Part shown: piece by piece, positions 32,245 through 44,859 of the stretch
Layout of the letters: every line of letters starts with the position of its first letter
Position numbering within the stretch: the first letter of the stretch is position 1
Source: Argopecten irradians
Lineage: Eukaryota; Mollusca; Bivalvia; Pectinida; Pectinidae
Assembly (NCBI RefSeq): GCF_041381155.1
Contig: NC_091144.1
Span: 34,883,262-34,947,261, forward strand
Direction of reading: 5' to 3'
Length of the DNA: 64,000 nucleotides
Notes under the pieces: generated by a model
What the model was told of the DNA's origin: nothing
Database searches by the model: none
The model's input: only the letters and a program-made list of their open reading frames with translations
Made by a program: the position numbers and the translations under genes

Positions 32245-33105
32245 AAAAAAATAAGAGAACATTTGTTTATTTATTTATTTATCATTTAATGTATTTATTT
32301 ATTTAAATTATTTATTTATTTATTCACTAATTCATAACATGCGTGTTTTTCTACACCTAAAATCTCGATAATAAGGAGGAATCGAAATGATTTTGATTTT
32401 ACTTTTACTTTATTTTTGTCCATTTTATTTCGGGATTATTAATATAACAAGCTTATAAAACCGTTGATTGACCTCAAATTAATGTTCTTTAAATCAAGCT
32501 TTCTGAGTTTTCCTAACATTTATCTTGAAAAACATTCAACAACAGGTTTAGCCGCTATAGAATAGAATATAAACCGGCTCATTAGAATGTCGCAGCAAAT
32601 GATTAAATAACTACCGTGTTCTTTTCTGTTACCACCCCCTCAAGATCCAGTAATACAGATGATATAGACCATTGGTTGTCGAGAAGCCGTAAGTGAAATC
32701 AGAGTAACGTAGTGATGAGATTGGGTAACTACCGAATCTGAAAGTGACGCAATAGAACATACCAGCAATGGCAGTGCGCTCATAAAGTACTAGTATATAA
32801 TAAACTGGAGGGCGAAACTTTGGAGAGTATGGAAGGAAATCCTACTGAAATGGCAAGCCCATTCAAGTACCATTTGAATGGGTGGTCTTTGTTTAACAGG
32901 AACCAAAAAAACCACAAATTTTGGACGAAGGCTTAATATTTAGAGACGTTTCAAATAGTTATTGTCTTGTTGATAGATAGAGGATCTGTCATTCGGTTTC
33001 CTTCATATTAAATTTATTATTCGAGATTTTCAAATGAAAAATTCGAAACAAGTATCATAAATCGTATATGAATCAGCTTTAAGATTTTTTTTGTCAATGT
33101 AAATC
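32245..33105. other. Upstream of the fucosyltransferase exon: ATTT microsatellite and unassigned DNA
   Basis: (ATTT)n-like repeats lie at about 32265-32330. The rest should contain the 5' intron or exon of the fucosyltransferase gene, but no exon is recognised. Confidence 0.4.
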
Positions 33106-33109
33106 TTAA

Positions 33110-33820
33110 AGATGCTCCAACCGCCGACAGAGCATAAATGATATTCATAATTTGAACAATAATTGGTGTTTAGATCATGTATATATATGTCTAGTTAACA
33201 CAAAATATAATATAAAATAGTTTAATTTGCCTTTGGTGCATGCGCAATCAGTACAGATATTCCATATAGGATATAGTGTAACGGATTTTTTTCGGGATGC
33301 AATTAATTATTTGCGATAATTTTAAACTTGAAGTAAAATTAGAAGCTGTACTATCTACTGTATACGTACATTGTAACATGGTAAACATATTGTATTTTAT
33401 GTTTATGTTGTAAACACGCTCCATCCGTCCCGTACAGAGCAATAAATGATATTCATTACTTTGAACAGGAATTGGAGGTTTAAATCGTGTTTTATATGAT
33501 GTCTAATTAACAACAAAAAATAATGTACAAATAGTTTAATTTGTCATCTGGTGCACTGCGCAATCAGTACTTCATTTCATATAGATAATATAGTCCATGG
33601 AATTTTTTTTTTATATTTTATCGGGGTTGCAATTAATTATTTTTGTTAATTTTTGACTATTGAAGTTAACAATGGTAGCTCAAATTTATATCTCAATGGT
33701 GGTAAATGGTGTAAAAGTAAGTAACGTTTTTGTAACTGAAGAAAAAAATCTAAAGACGTCCTGCTTGCGTTTTAATGATAGAGAATAAAACAATACCATA
33801 TGTACAGCGGAGGAGCATCT
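33110..33820. mobile_element. 711 bp TTAA element with an internal ~305 bp tandem duplication
   Basis: The left end AGATGCTCCAACCGCC follows TTAA (33106-33109). The right end on the complement reads AGATGCTCCTCCGCT, with TTAC (33821-33824) as a worn TTAA. Inside, CAGAGCATAAATGATATTCAT and a TAGTTTAATTTG block recur about 305 bp later (33125 and 33433; 33218 and 33533). Confidence 0.65.
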
Positions 33821-33824
33821 TTAC

Positions 33825-34779
33825 AACGAAAACCATAGTGGAGCTTATATTGGCAAGAAAAAACAGTATAGAGTAAGAGTCGAAAGCTAGATATAAAATA
33901 TAGGGTACAAACGACATCAAGGTAAATATAATGAAATTTCCGCCCGACAGAAAAATAGATCCGGAAAAGGATTCCTAAAAATTATGACAGACAAAAGAAT
34001 GCAAAAAAAGCAAAGGCCAAAAAAAACAAGTCAAGCTTTTTAATTATACATTTTAGAAACTTGCATCCGAACCAAGTGTAGATGTCAAAAGAAGAGCGCA
34101 GCAGTGTTAATATACTAGAATATTAGCGTAGTAGGTGGAACGGTAATGTGAAAGAGAGGTGAAAATGGAGCAAAGAGCTAGAACTCAAACGTAACCTGTC
34201 TTGTGAGACAAGATTTTTGGTAATAAATATAACTCAAAGGTATCAACAGCAAAATAAATATCTAAAACCAAGTCCTATAACGACCCATAATTAACTTAAT
34301 AATTTAGACTCGGGACAATTCCGAAACCACCCACCCCCCCCATCGGAGGAATTGTACATGTAATCCAGTTATTAAAAAATGAGATAACAGAAAATCCTTC
34401 TTATCTACCAAGGAGATTTACTTTAGTCCGTTGTCCATGGTAAAAAATACACTACAGTGTTAAATGAACGGCTCGTTCCAGTGTTGCTCAAACTTATATA
34501 AAAAATTATCAAAACCGCACAAATTCCGTATTTCACGGAACCTGTCTAACAACCGGAGGATGCCATTTTTCGTCTTCTGCAATGTCTGATAGATATGGGC
34601 ACTAAGAACATCGAAAACTGATTATATCTGTTGGGATTGTCGATTATATAAGAGAGCATATGATTTTTGTAAATAGGCGTAATCTGTTGAGTAAACATAT
34701 AAAGAGGGAATAGAAGTGCAAAATGTTAAGAACTATAAAAGAAGCATTTATATGTGATCGTCGAAGATGTGTAAACTAG
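33825..34779. other. Unassigned AT-rich DNA
   Basis: Nothing supported. It may hold the 5' part of the worn LINE that follows. Confidence 0.3.
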
Positions 34780-36540
34780 AATGGTACCCAGACTCAGGAT
34801 TTTTACAAGGACAACTGTGGATTGTTCCTAGTAGAAATTTTGTCGCCGATATTATTTACAAGTTGTTTGGTCAATGACATTAGAAATTAATTTTAATAAT
34901 GATAATTGCACTTTATATTAGAGTTTTCGAACCAAATCAATAATTTTTTCACACACTTATGCAGAGAATATGGTGTTTGTTATCCGAGTCGCCAATGATC
35001 TCCAAGTCATTTTTGAATTCCCTTACCGGATTATACTACAAAATGGGGGCTTACTGTTGAATGTGCAGAAAACAAAAAATAATTGTTTTTAGAAATGGGT
35101 TGAACTATGAGAAATAAGAGAAATGATATCCATTAATGAGCCAATTGAGGTCGTAAATGAATTCAATAATCTGGGGCTCTATGTTAAACTATAACGGATT
35201 TTTTTTTTAAAACTCAAAGGCATATCTCAGAAACAAGGTAAAAAGCCTTTGTTCGCTGTTATGAATGTATGAAAAAAACAACTTTTTTAATGTTGAAACC
35301 AGTTTGGCAAATTTTGATCCTTATGTTAGTAGTGTTGTTGAATTATGGAGGTGAAATATGGGGATGTTCGAAAAGCTCCTGACATTGAAAAGGTAACAAC
35401 AGCTTCTTAAAAAGAGTACTTGGTGTGAAGAAAAAACACTAGTAATGCTATGGTATATATTTGAACTCGTAAGAGGTTTCTTTACTCAATTAAACAATGA
35501 AAAATAGAGATATTAAATTACTGAACCTGAAGACTAAAAAGTTCCGACAAATGCCATTTTAAAAGTAGCTGTCTTTAAAAGAAATGGTGACTACAAAAAT
35601 CATAGGCTATATATTTACCATATTGAGAATTGGGAAATTAAATAGATATGAGGGAATTGGCCTAAATGAATGAAAAGCTTTTGAAAACGTTTGCTCAAGT
35701 CTGATTCAGATATATTTTAGAACACGAAGTTAGTAAGATCTTTTAGACAGAAATATTGTATACGTTTGATAAATGATGTCATCTAAAGGAATGAACAATA
35801 TCACAAACATGCATATTACAACTTATTATTGTCAACCTAATTTAGATAAATCAATAATGGCTTATAAAGTTTAAGAGAAAACATACCTAAAATATATTCG
35901 GTATATCTGCCCATGATTTGAATATAGAGAGGGGGGGAGATATAGGAATAATACCTAAGAATCAGAGAATATGTGTTTCATTTGTAATGGATGATCATTG
36001 AAGATGAATTTCATATTCGTTTTTTAAATGTAAATGTGAATGAAGATTTAAGAATTTGAAATTTATAAAACCATCATATATGTGAACTTCTTGCATGTTT
36101 AAGTTAATACAAATCATTAAATACACAAAATGTAAAGGGACTTAAATAATTTGGTTAAATAAATTTCTTTTGCTTTAGATATAGATGAAAATGCTGTCCA
36201 TGTTAAGACCTGCTTTTTACCTCGTCGTCTCTGCTCTCTATCTCTCTCTCATCTCACTCTCTCCTCTCGTCTCTCTCCCCCTCTCTCTCTCAAATCGCCT
36301 CTCTCTCTCTCTCGTCTTTCTGCTCTATAGATACTACAATAGATATTGAATTTAATGGTAATGTTTTTTTTTAATCAAACTTGTATGGGTGGATGTGAAG
36401 TGCGTTGTGTAAAGTGTATATGGTTTTGTAATGAGAATCAATGTCCTTAGTGGCATTATGTTATTATTATGCATGAATGTTGTTGATATGTTGCGATAAA
36501 GTTGTAAAACTTAAAGCAAAATAAATAATCTTAATCTGTC
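34780..36540 (+). mobile_element. Decayed LINE (reverse transcriptase to 3' end)
   Basis: Broken frames read in the order expected of a non-LTR reverse transcriptase: a GQLWIVPSRNFVADIIY-like segment, YAENMVFV at the YADD site, a NGGLLLNVQKTKNNCF strand, FNNLGLYV, LNYGGEIWG, then a worn CCHC-like RICVSFVMDD...EFH. Many stops. Similar 3' ends are at 37900 and 40218. A 3' region ends near AAAATAAATAATC. Confidence 0.55.
36222..36329. repeat. CT-rich microsatellite
   Basis: Imperfect (TC)n with CTCGTCTCTCT interruptions over ~100 bp, inside the LINE 3' region. Confidence 0.85.
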
Positions 36541-37120
36541 CAATCATATACGACACCGTGCGAAACGGTGTTGACGTCATTGGGGGGGGATTAAATAGAA
36601 AACATTAGGTGAACCAAAAGACCTTGACCTGATAATGATTGACAGGTCACTGTATGGTACATCGATGTGTTATCATCTAGGTCGTTATCTGACCTGTGTC
36701 TATCCTATTTTTAAACCATGTTAGCTGAACGAATGAATTGTGTAAATGCATGCAATATAACGCACAATATAGCAAAGTTGAAAAAACTAGTTTATTATTC
36801 TACTGGGCAATAGTAGAACAAAAAAAGTGTATATTTAGCGCTAATACGGCTGTGATTGGTGAATACAGGAAATTTTCTTTTATAAATGGGAGAGAGAACA
36901 TGTTATTCTTTTTGGATAAAGGTAAATGAGGTCCGATTTAAAAAAAAAAACTATGCATTTAATAATATACATACAATGTACACCTACCCTAGAACTCTTT
37001 AAATTCCGCTGGTGTACAGGCTATATACATGTAGTACATCCATTGTAACAGAAAAAGAGTTTTTATATAATTACATAATATTTATGTCTCTAGTTGTACA
37101 ATTGTACATGTAAGCAAGAG
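36541..37120. other. Unassigned AT-rich DNA
   Basis: No exon or repeat recognised. Confidence 0.4.
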
Positions 37121-37410
37121 TTTTGTATGTTTGTTTGTTGGGATTAATTAACGTTCTATTTATACAGCCTATGGTTATATCTAGTGGGAACTGTTGCATA
37201 ACTTTATATAGTGTTATAATAACACTTGCAAGCGATCGCGCACCGAAGGACGCCAAGCAACACACCCGCACCCCGGATCCACAAAATAACAGACAACGGG
37301 CGAACCAGTCCGTCCCCACACACCAGTAATCCTGAGCGCTTACGTCATGTAGTAGAAACTACCACAATAATAGACATTGGTGAGTCACCGCTGGCCGATT
37401 TGACAGAACC
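37121..37410 (-). repeat. Old SINE-like copy
   Basis: It shows TTTGTTTGTT, GGATTAATTAACGTTCTATT, a CCAAGCAACACACCC block and ACAACGGGCGAACCAGTC. It is clearly more diverged than the other copies. Confidence 0.6.
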
Positions 37411-37899
37411 CAGAGAACATTTTATATTCATACTATAAAAATTATATTGGACAATGAAATTAATATTCAACGGTTGGTATGTCCATAAAACACAATAGAC
37501 TATTGAATATATGTAGGACAAGATATTACTTTGATAATGTAAGCTAAAATAATGGGACAAATAAAGTATGTGACTACACAATGTGGAACCGAATATATGT
37601 TAGAATTGTTGAGGTAATTTACCCCTTTGTCAAGACAAAAAAGAACAAAAAAATACATATTAAGGACGGTCATTAATGTTCACAAAAACCAAACAATGCA
37701 CACATATAGAACATAAAGATAAACTATAGGGACAATGGCGCAACGTATTTTCTGCGGGATGATCCCGTAGGTCAATCGCTATAGAATTATATTAGTAATC
37801 TTTAATTTTAATACGAAAATACAAGTATGTTGGGAAAAAAATACATCTACAGTTCTGTAAAAGAATTCTTGGTCTACGAAAAAATACATCTTATTTCAT
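37411..37899. other. Unassigned AT-rich DNA
   Basis: No feature recognised. Confidence 0.35.
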
Positions 37900-38815
37900 G
37901 ATTTACGGAGAGAAACCGGCAGGTATCCTATTACTGTTAATATTAAACTAAGAATGATAAAATTTTGGTATACTCTTTTATCCGATGAAAGCAAACTGTC
38001 TAGTTTTATGTACAAATTGATGTATACTTTCCATGTAGCTGGTCAGATTGAGGTTAAATGGATGATGTTAAATGTTTTAGACAGTGTTAGATTAAGTTTT
38101 GTTTGGATACATCAGAGAAACTGTTTACCTAATATTAATATCTACATTCAATAATTACTCAAAACTTCCACGATCAATTTCTACAAACATGTTTAACCAA
38201 TTAGAAAACACGCCAAGAGGACGGACAAACTCTTTATTTAAATATCATTTTGGCTTCGAAGGGTATCTTGTGCGACTAAATGTAAAAGACAGGAAAACAA
38301 TATGCAAATTTAGAACCTCAAATATAAAATTTCCGGTTGAAACTGGAAGATGGGCTGGGATACAACGTCAAGATAGAGTATGTCCACTTTGTAGCGCTGG
38401 TACTGGAGACGAGTTCCATTTTTTTATTTGTGTGTAACAATCATAATGTAGCCCAGTTGCGTAGTAAATATATCAATTACTACCACAGAAATCCTAATTT
38501 CTACAAAATGAAAGGAATGTTCTCAATATTTTATAAAAAAAACTATACTTAAATGTCAGTTTATTCATCAAAAAAAAAAACAGTCAAGTTATTATAACAC
38601 ACATTTATCACCCAGCATTGTGAGTATGTAGTAGGTAAGTTTATTATATTTATATTTACAATTATGAAATGTTAAAATATATGTATTTTCCATATTTCCT
38701 TTACAAATGATGTTACATTTTGCCTGTCATGCATTAATTCTGTTAAAAATGTCTGACCTCTTGTTACACACTATTTGGTGTGTCTGGGTGAATCAATAAA
38801 AAAATGAAATCTTTA
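37900..38815 (+). mobile_element. LINE 3' end with CCHC finger, decayed
   Basis: Two overlapping frames (about 37930-38154 and 38099-38437) read a MIKFWYTLLSDESKLSSFMY segment, then YHFGFEGYLVRLNVKDRKTI, FRTSNIKFPVETGRWAG and RVCPLCSAGTGDEFHFFIC, followed in another frame by RSKYINYYHRNPNFYKMKGM. This is the C-terminal tail of a non-LTR retrotransposon ORF2, with a CxxC...H...C finger. Frame changes separate the pieces. A 3' UTR ends near TGAATCAATAAAAAAATG. Confidence 0.6.
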
Positions 38816-40217
38816 ATTAGCACATGTTAGTTTGTAAGTTGTGTCATGAGTCATTTATTACAGGACGGCTATTACATATCGTGATATTTTTTGAGCAAAA
38901 AAAAATATTTGAAGTATTATTTCGTTTCAGAAAAACCCAATCATATAAGCTGTCTTTATTTTCACCTGTAAAGTCACCTGAGATTTACCAGTATTTCAGT
39001 ATCATAAGTAACTTTGGTGGGTTTGGGAAAATAATTCCTTCAATATATTCCTTAAAATATACATTTGTACATGTAATGTAGAAAATTATTAACTTAACGT
39101 AATCAGTGCTTTAATATACATGGATATATACACTGTAAATGCTAAGAATTAATAAGAAGCTACATGCGGATTATAAAAGACAATGCATTTTGGGTTCCAG
39201 GTGATATATTTTTTTTTCAAACCATATCTCAATTTTATCAGAAATTTTAATGTAACAGTAATCTGTATTGACATAGGAGTTCTCCAGGGCTTCAATTTTA
39301 GCCAACTTTCATTTTTTTTTTTTTTTTTATCGCATAGACATATATCTCTAAGTACATGCACATTGTATATGGTTGGAAAATGAGCTGAGAAGAAAGAGAT
39401 CATAAAAGTTTAAATTAAGTTACTCGAAAATTGAGACCTGTTGATTAAGGTTTACCCAGTCGTACAATTGATACATTTTTAAATTTTGGAAAACATATAT
39501 GACATAATATATGCACTTACTCTTTTGAAGGTAATTAATACACATGCTACATGTACTATATATATGTTTATAAAGGTCACTTAAATACATCTATGAAATA
39601 AACGTGTTGAGAAGTTGAGAGAAAAAAATAAACTTGTTGAAAAATATCACGTTTCAATAGGCAAAGGGCTAATATTGTTTCAAACTTTTAATCGAATTGG
39701 TGTTACACTAAGTTGAAATAAGATAATTCTATTTTTGTCTTGGATATTACTGAATGGGAAAGTTACTTCCATGTGAATTAATTTTAAAAGGATTTTGTTT
39801 GATGTTAGTATCAACTATAGAAAATCTAATGAGAATGATACCAGAGATTTTAGACATATCATGGAAATCTTGAAAATTCTTGAAATAAAATCATCATTAA
39901 TTTATTTTCATTCATAAATTCTATGTATTTTATTTTCATTGAACACTTATTGAAATCAAAATTAATTAAAATGATAATGAATATTTACATGAAGATAAGT
40001 ATCAACAGGTAACTGTTACAGGTAAATCTACCTGTTGGCATTGGGACTCCTTTTAGGAAAAAGACTAACCACTGTCACAACAAACTACCCTACAGGTAAA
40101 TCTAAAATGTTGGCGTTCAGAGATACACCCTTTCTATAAGCGGTTGAAGTATACCGTGTTATATATCAGAGTATTCGATCCCCGTATGTCAATTTTAACG
40201 GTACAGGTGAGTTGATG
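38816..40217. other. Unassigned AT-rich DNA
   Basis: Long T and A runs. A small inverted repeat near 40010-40045 (GGTAACTGTTACAGG / CCTGTTGG) is the only structure seen. Confidence 0.35.
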
Positions 40218-40440
40218 AAGCATGTCGATCACCGTTCCCAGAGGCGATAGTACTGTTTGTGACAAAAATGATGTAGAAAATAAAATGCATTTTGTACTAC
40301 TGTGTCCTGCTTATTCTGAGTTACGTAATAAGTTTATAAAAGCTTATTACCACAAACACCCAAGTGTATATAAATTAATCTATTATTTTCATCTAGATAA
40401 ATTGCCAATCGTAATGTTAACTGACAATCATTGTTTTTGA
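40218..40440 (+). mobile_element. LINE 3' end fragment
   Basis: The frame reads CDKNDVENKMHFVLLCPAYS, LRNKFIKAYYHKHPSVYKL. It aligns with the tail of the LINE at 37900-38815 (H...C, LRxKxI, YYH..P..YK), so it is the same or a near family, cut on both sides. Confidence 0.55.
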
Positions 40441-41313
40441 TATGTCATAAACAGTTCTCTAGGATTGATTTGGAGACTGCCGTATGACATCATATTAGTA
40501 TATCAATGGTGAGCAATACACTACTATATATGTCACGAGATAATATGGGTTTGTTCTTACGTACAAACTAATCCAACAACTGTAGCCAGCTGACAGTTTA
40601 ACACATAAAAACGGAGACAGATAACCCTGAAATAAAAAGAACAATACCTGACAATACATAGGGACACATAAATGTACCGACTACTATATCTTCTATATTT
40701 AGACTGTAAGGTATAAAATATAAACATCTATTTATTATAAATTGTATTTTAATTTCCGAGTTACATATATTTAAAAATAACACTTAATTTACTGTCACTT
40801 GACTCTATGCATTGCCCTAACCTCACCGACCATGTGCGGTCCTTTGTTATACATATTATAAAGGTTTATGGGACAAGTTATTTAAAGAAGTTCTAACAGA
40901 AAAAAAAAACTATAGTAAAAAGTATACTAATTATATTGCATAATGAAGAATAAGTTAATTAATTTATTTCTAGTTATATATTAAATAAATATACCTTTCA
41001 GCACCGTGGCCGTAAAGCACACCGGCTTCCAGCTATAGGTGGTCAATATATGTCCGGTGCCTATTTTCCATGTAACTCGCCAATCCATTCGCTCACCTCT
41101 CATACGTCATCATAACAACTTACATACATGTACACACAGATTGTCATGTACATGACATTACATGACACAGGGACATGCAAATTCAGACAAAACACAGCGC
41201 AGACAGTTTGTAGACAGTGAATTTTAACACCGTGACATAAAATAACAAATGTTATCAAGTATATCCAGTTATAGATATTGTGGAATTCATTTCTAGAAAT
41301 ATTCAAATGAGGT
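40441..41313. other. Unassigned AT-rich DNA
   Basis: No feature recognised. Confidence 0.4.
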
Positions 41314-41317
41314 TTAA

Positions 41318-41882
41318 AGGGGCAATTAATCTAAGAGAACATTAAAATTTGTACATATATCGGGGAAAAAACAGTTCTAATGGAAATTAGATCAGTCGGT
41401 TTTATTGTGAAATGCTAGAGAAGCCCATGGTGGTGGAATGCGTGTGAAACTTTGAAACTCGCTCGCTGTCCGCCATTACACATTGTGATCGAACATCTTG
41501 TATGCCGAACCCTGTCCCTTGCTCGTAGAGCAATGCAACTTTTGTCTAGAACTGCTGAAGTCGCTTTGACAGTAGTGGTTTCCCTTATTAGGTGAATTGT
41601 CTTGCATAAAAATCATTTTATTACCTCCTCAGTGGTTATGTAGTTCATTTGTTTAACGTGCGTGACCTTGGCTGGGGTATGGGTACAGAGTACATACTGT
41701 ACCTGCTTGATCGTATTGATCAACGATTTGTAATTACAACGGTATCAATTAAAATGCTTAACAATGACGTAGAATTTGTCAATATATTGTGTTAAATGTT
41801 TCATAAAAATGTAGACCAATACATTTATGCCATAATTTGCTTCTTGGTTATGTAAAAGAATTAGCCTGAGTGAATTGTCCCT
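41318..41882. mobile_element. 565 bp TTAA element with AG...CT ends
   Basis: AGGGGCAATTAATCTAAG follows TTAA (41314-41317). The right end on the complement is AGGGACAATTCACTCAGG before TTAA (41883-41886). The first ten bases differ at one position. No coding content seen. Confidence 0.75.
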
Positions 41883-41886
41883 TTAA

Positions 41887-42366
41887 AGGGGAAAAATAGG
41901 TTTGCAGATAACCCATGTATATCGGCCATCGTTTCTAAGGCAATGGCAGTCATTTTTGTTCATGACAACAAGTCAATAGTATTTGTATACCTGATAGCTG
42001 AGTATGAATATGACATTCTTGTCATACCGGTTTTCATTTCAACTCAAGCCCGAGAACTATAAATTAACATGGCACTCACCTGACAAAGTGGTATTGGCTT
42101 GAAAACTGTCAGTACTTATCAGGTAATCCTCAATATATCCAAGATGGCCACATCAACCATGTAAAACACTCTACTTTCACTACGTAGTATGCAAAATGGA
42201 CAAGTTTAAATTCATCGTGTTGACTATAAAATCACCTTGATCAGTCATGCGTCATCCGATCACGATACTTATTCTTTTAAAATCTTTTTTTTTAATGAAC
42301 ATATTTTCCGACACGGCTTAACCTTTAAAATGTTAATGTAAATGCAACACAGTGCAGGCTGATCAC
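41887..42366. other. Unassigned DNA
   Basis: No exon or repeat recognised. Confidence 0.35.
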
Positions 42367-42881
42367 GTGGATAACCGACAATGGGTTTTAAGTCCCAAAA
42401 GTTATTACCTCGACTAATGTACACATTTTAGATTGAACCCAGTGGCGTCAAAAAAGTGTAGAATGTAAACTATCTTTTCCTGTGATTTTAGTACAAATGT
42501 TTTAAATGAAAATATAAGCAATACACTGTTGGGTTACATAGTTGATATGAAGGCAATCTTGTTGGAAAACAAATATTCATGGCGCCATAACGGACGCCAT
42601 TATAACGTCATTTTACCCAATTTGATACTGTACACATATTGATACGTAACCTAATTGAGAAAACAGCTGAAACATTTGTTTTGATAATGTTTACCTCATT
42701 TCTCAGTGATGACACCAAAGATGCATCTTTTACTTATAATCACTCTTCGTAATATGTAACTATTTCTGTTATTTTCTCTGAAACATAACTTTGAAATTGG
42801 TAAGGTAGTGGGCCTACAAAAATCGTGTACTTAAGTTGAGGTAATGACTTTTGGGACTAAAACCCATCGCCGGTTATCCAC
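42367..42881. mobile_element. 515 bp MITE with ~50 bp terminal inverted repeats
   Basis: The left end GTGGATAACCGACAATGGG, then TCCCAAAAGTTATTACCTC, is repeated on the complement at the right end with about five differences. No clear TSD. The right side joins pearl-like sequence, so it may have inserted into or beside it. Confidence 0.75.
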
Positions 42882-43385
42882 TGGTTTTTTTCTAACGAAC
42901 TTCAAACGCTTATAACTTCATAACCCGAAGCTGTTCAACATGTGCGTTTCGTTATTTAGACAGATCGCGATATTGAACGTTTTTTTCTCACTATATGTTA
43001 TCAGAGATCATGTCTAGGTCAAGAGTTCGCTAGGGGATCAAATGAGGTCAAACAAAGGTCAAAAATGAACTTAACCATAGATATGTTTTGAAGAGCATGC
43101 TCTCAGATGCACATAATGACTTATTTTAAGATCGTATTATTGAAATATTCTGAATACCACAGCCGCCATCTTGAAAACACGTTTTGAACTTCTTCTCAAG
43201 TTCTACCGGTGATATTTGACTGGAACTTGCATGAAATTATCCTGACATGGTCGCAACAAAGTGTTGTTACATCTATGGGTGATCACAAATCGAAGATGGA
43301 TACCCTGACACTTTATCTTATTAATTTCCTATACGATTATTGCCAAGGTAAACAGATGACCGTTAAGGCCCTTGGGCCTCTTGTT
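42882..43385 (+). mobile_element. Pearl/Helentron-like element, 3' end
   Basis: The block TAACGAACTTCAAACGCTTA and CTCACTATATGTTATCA is shared with the array at 43970. The end is GATGACCGTTAAGG with a palindrome AGGCCCTTGGGCCT (43366-43379) and CTTG, almost identical to the end of the intronic element at 13462-13494. The frame spanning 43209-43622 is a chance ORF across this end. Confidence 0.65.
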
Positions 43386-43969
43386 AATGTGTTATTTATG
43401 TATATATTGATTTCATCGTTATGCGTTCTAACTTTCAACTTTTTCAGCGCTGTTTGTTCGTCTATGTTGCAAATTGTGATCATCATATCGTGCGTGTCTG
43501 TCTGTCATATGTTCGTGTGTTTGTGTGTTTGTCTGTCTGAGTTAATAAAATCATATCTGGAAGTATGTTCGTGGCATATGCAGTGTGTCCTGTCTGTAAG
43601 GACGTGTGCACGGTTCGTTTGAAAGACGAATGGAAGGAAGGACACGGTGATACCGTGTTCAACCAGATACATTGTGTATATATAATCATTATACATTATT
43701 ACTGTATTCGTTCTTTCTTTCTTTTTTGTTCGTTTGCTCTTTTCGTTCGATAGTTATTGTTTTCTTTCTTCTTCCGGGCTTGCGTTTGTTCGTTCTTTTT
43801 CGAACGTTTGTTCGCTCATTACAGATAGTTCGATTTTATGCGAAGAGAAAATTATTATAGCGATCGTCTGATCGATAACATGATTATTTGCTGGATGGAA
43901 ATCCCGTGTTTTGATCGCGATCAAATCTAGCTTCTAATTGTTATTTGTCTTTTTTTCTTATTTCCACAA
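43386..43969. other. Unassigned T-rich DNA
   Basis: It contains TGTCTG/TGTGTTTG microsatellite-like runs (about 43490-43545) and TTTCTTTC-rich DNA. Nothing coding is supported. Confidence 0.35.
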
Positions 43970-44830
43970 ATCTTGTTAGCAGGATATCTCACGAACTTTT
44001 ACAAAAGTGTTCAAGGTCAAGGTCACAGACGTTAAAAACTACTTTTTTTCGAACAAACTTTAAACGTTCATAACTTCATTACCGTACGCTGTACGTTATC
44101 ACCGTTCAGTCATTAAGGTAGATCGTGACATAGTGCGTTTTTTGTTTATTATATGTTATCATACATGTAGATTATGTCAAGGTCAAATGTTTTTCATTGG
44201 CCTTAACCTTAACTCAAGGTCACAGGGGTCAAAATGCTTGAAATCTTTAAACGACTTCTTCTTAATAAGCGAGAGGCCTAGAGACCTGACATTGGGCCTG
44301 TGGTATGCTGAGATGAAGGGCTAAGGTTTCTTCAAATGAATGACCTTGATCTTCATTTAAGGTCATGGGGTCAAATAGACTGAAATATATTTAAACGACC
44401 TCTTCTTAAAAACCAAGAGTCCTATAAACCTGATATTTGGCATTTGGCATGCTGAGAATCAGGCCTATCAAGTATATGAATGACATTAATCTTCATTCAA
44501 GGTCGCGGGGGTCAAATAGGCTAAAACCTTTAAACGAATTCTTAATAACCAAGATCCCTAAAGACCTGATATTGGACCTGCAGCACGCTTGGATGATGGG
44601 CTACCATGGTTGGTTAAATAAATTATCTTGACCTCAATTCAAGGTCACATGGGTCAAATAGACTAAAACATATTGAAACGACTTTGTCTTAATAACCAAA
44701 CGGCCTAGAGACCTAATAATTGGCCTGTAGCGTGCTGGGATAAAAGGAATACCATGTTTGTTCAAATGAATGACCTTCATTGAATGGCACAGATGTCAAA
44801 TAGGCTATTTTTTGTTTGTTCAGGTGTTTG
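43970..44830 (+). mobile_element. Pearl-like tandem array, ~160 bp units
   Basis: About five units carry an AAGGTCA...GGGTCAAAT block (near 44218, 44366, 44505, 44646, 44785), a TTTAAACGACTTCTTCTTAA block and CCTAGAGACCTGA. The left part repeats the ACTTTAAACGTTCATAACTT segment of the element at 42882. It breaks off at the piggyBac sequence. Confidence 0.65.
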
Positions 44831-44859
44831 TCTATCTGACCACATATGAAATCATAGCT

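Noticed and set aside
43209-43622. 137-codon frame on the plus strand
   Set aside because: It runs across the 3' end of a pearl-like repeat into T-rich DNA and has no domain.
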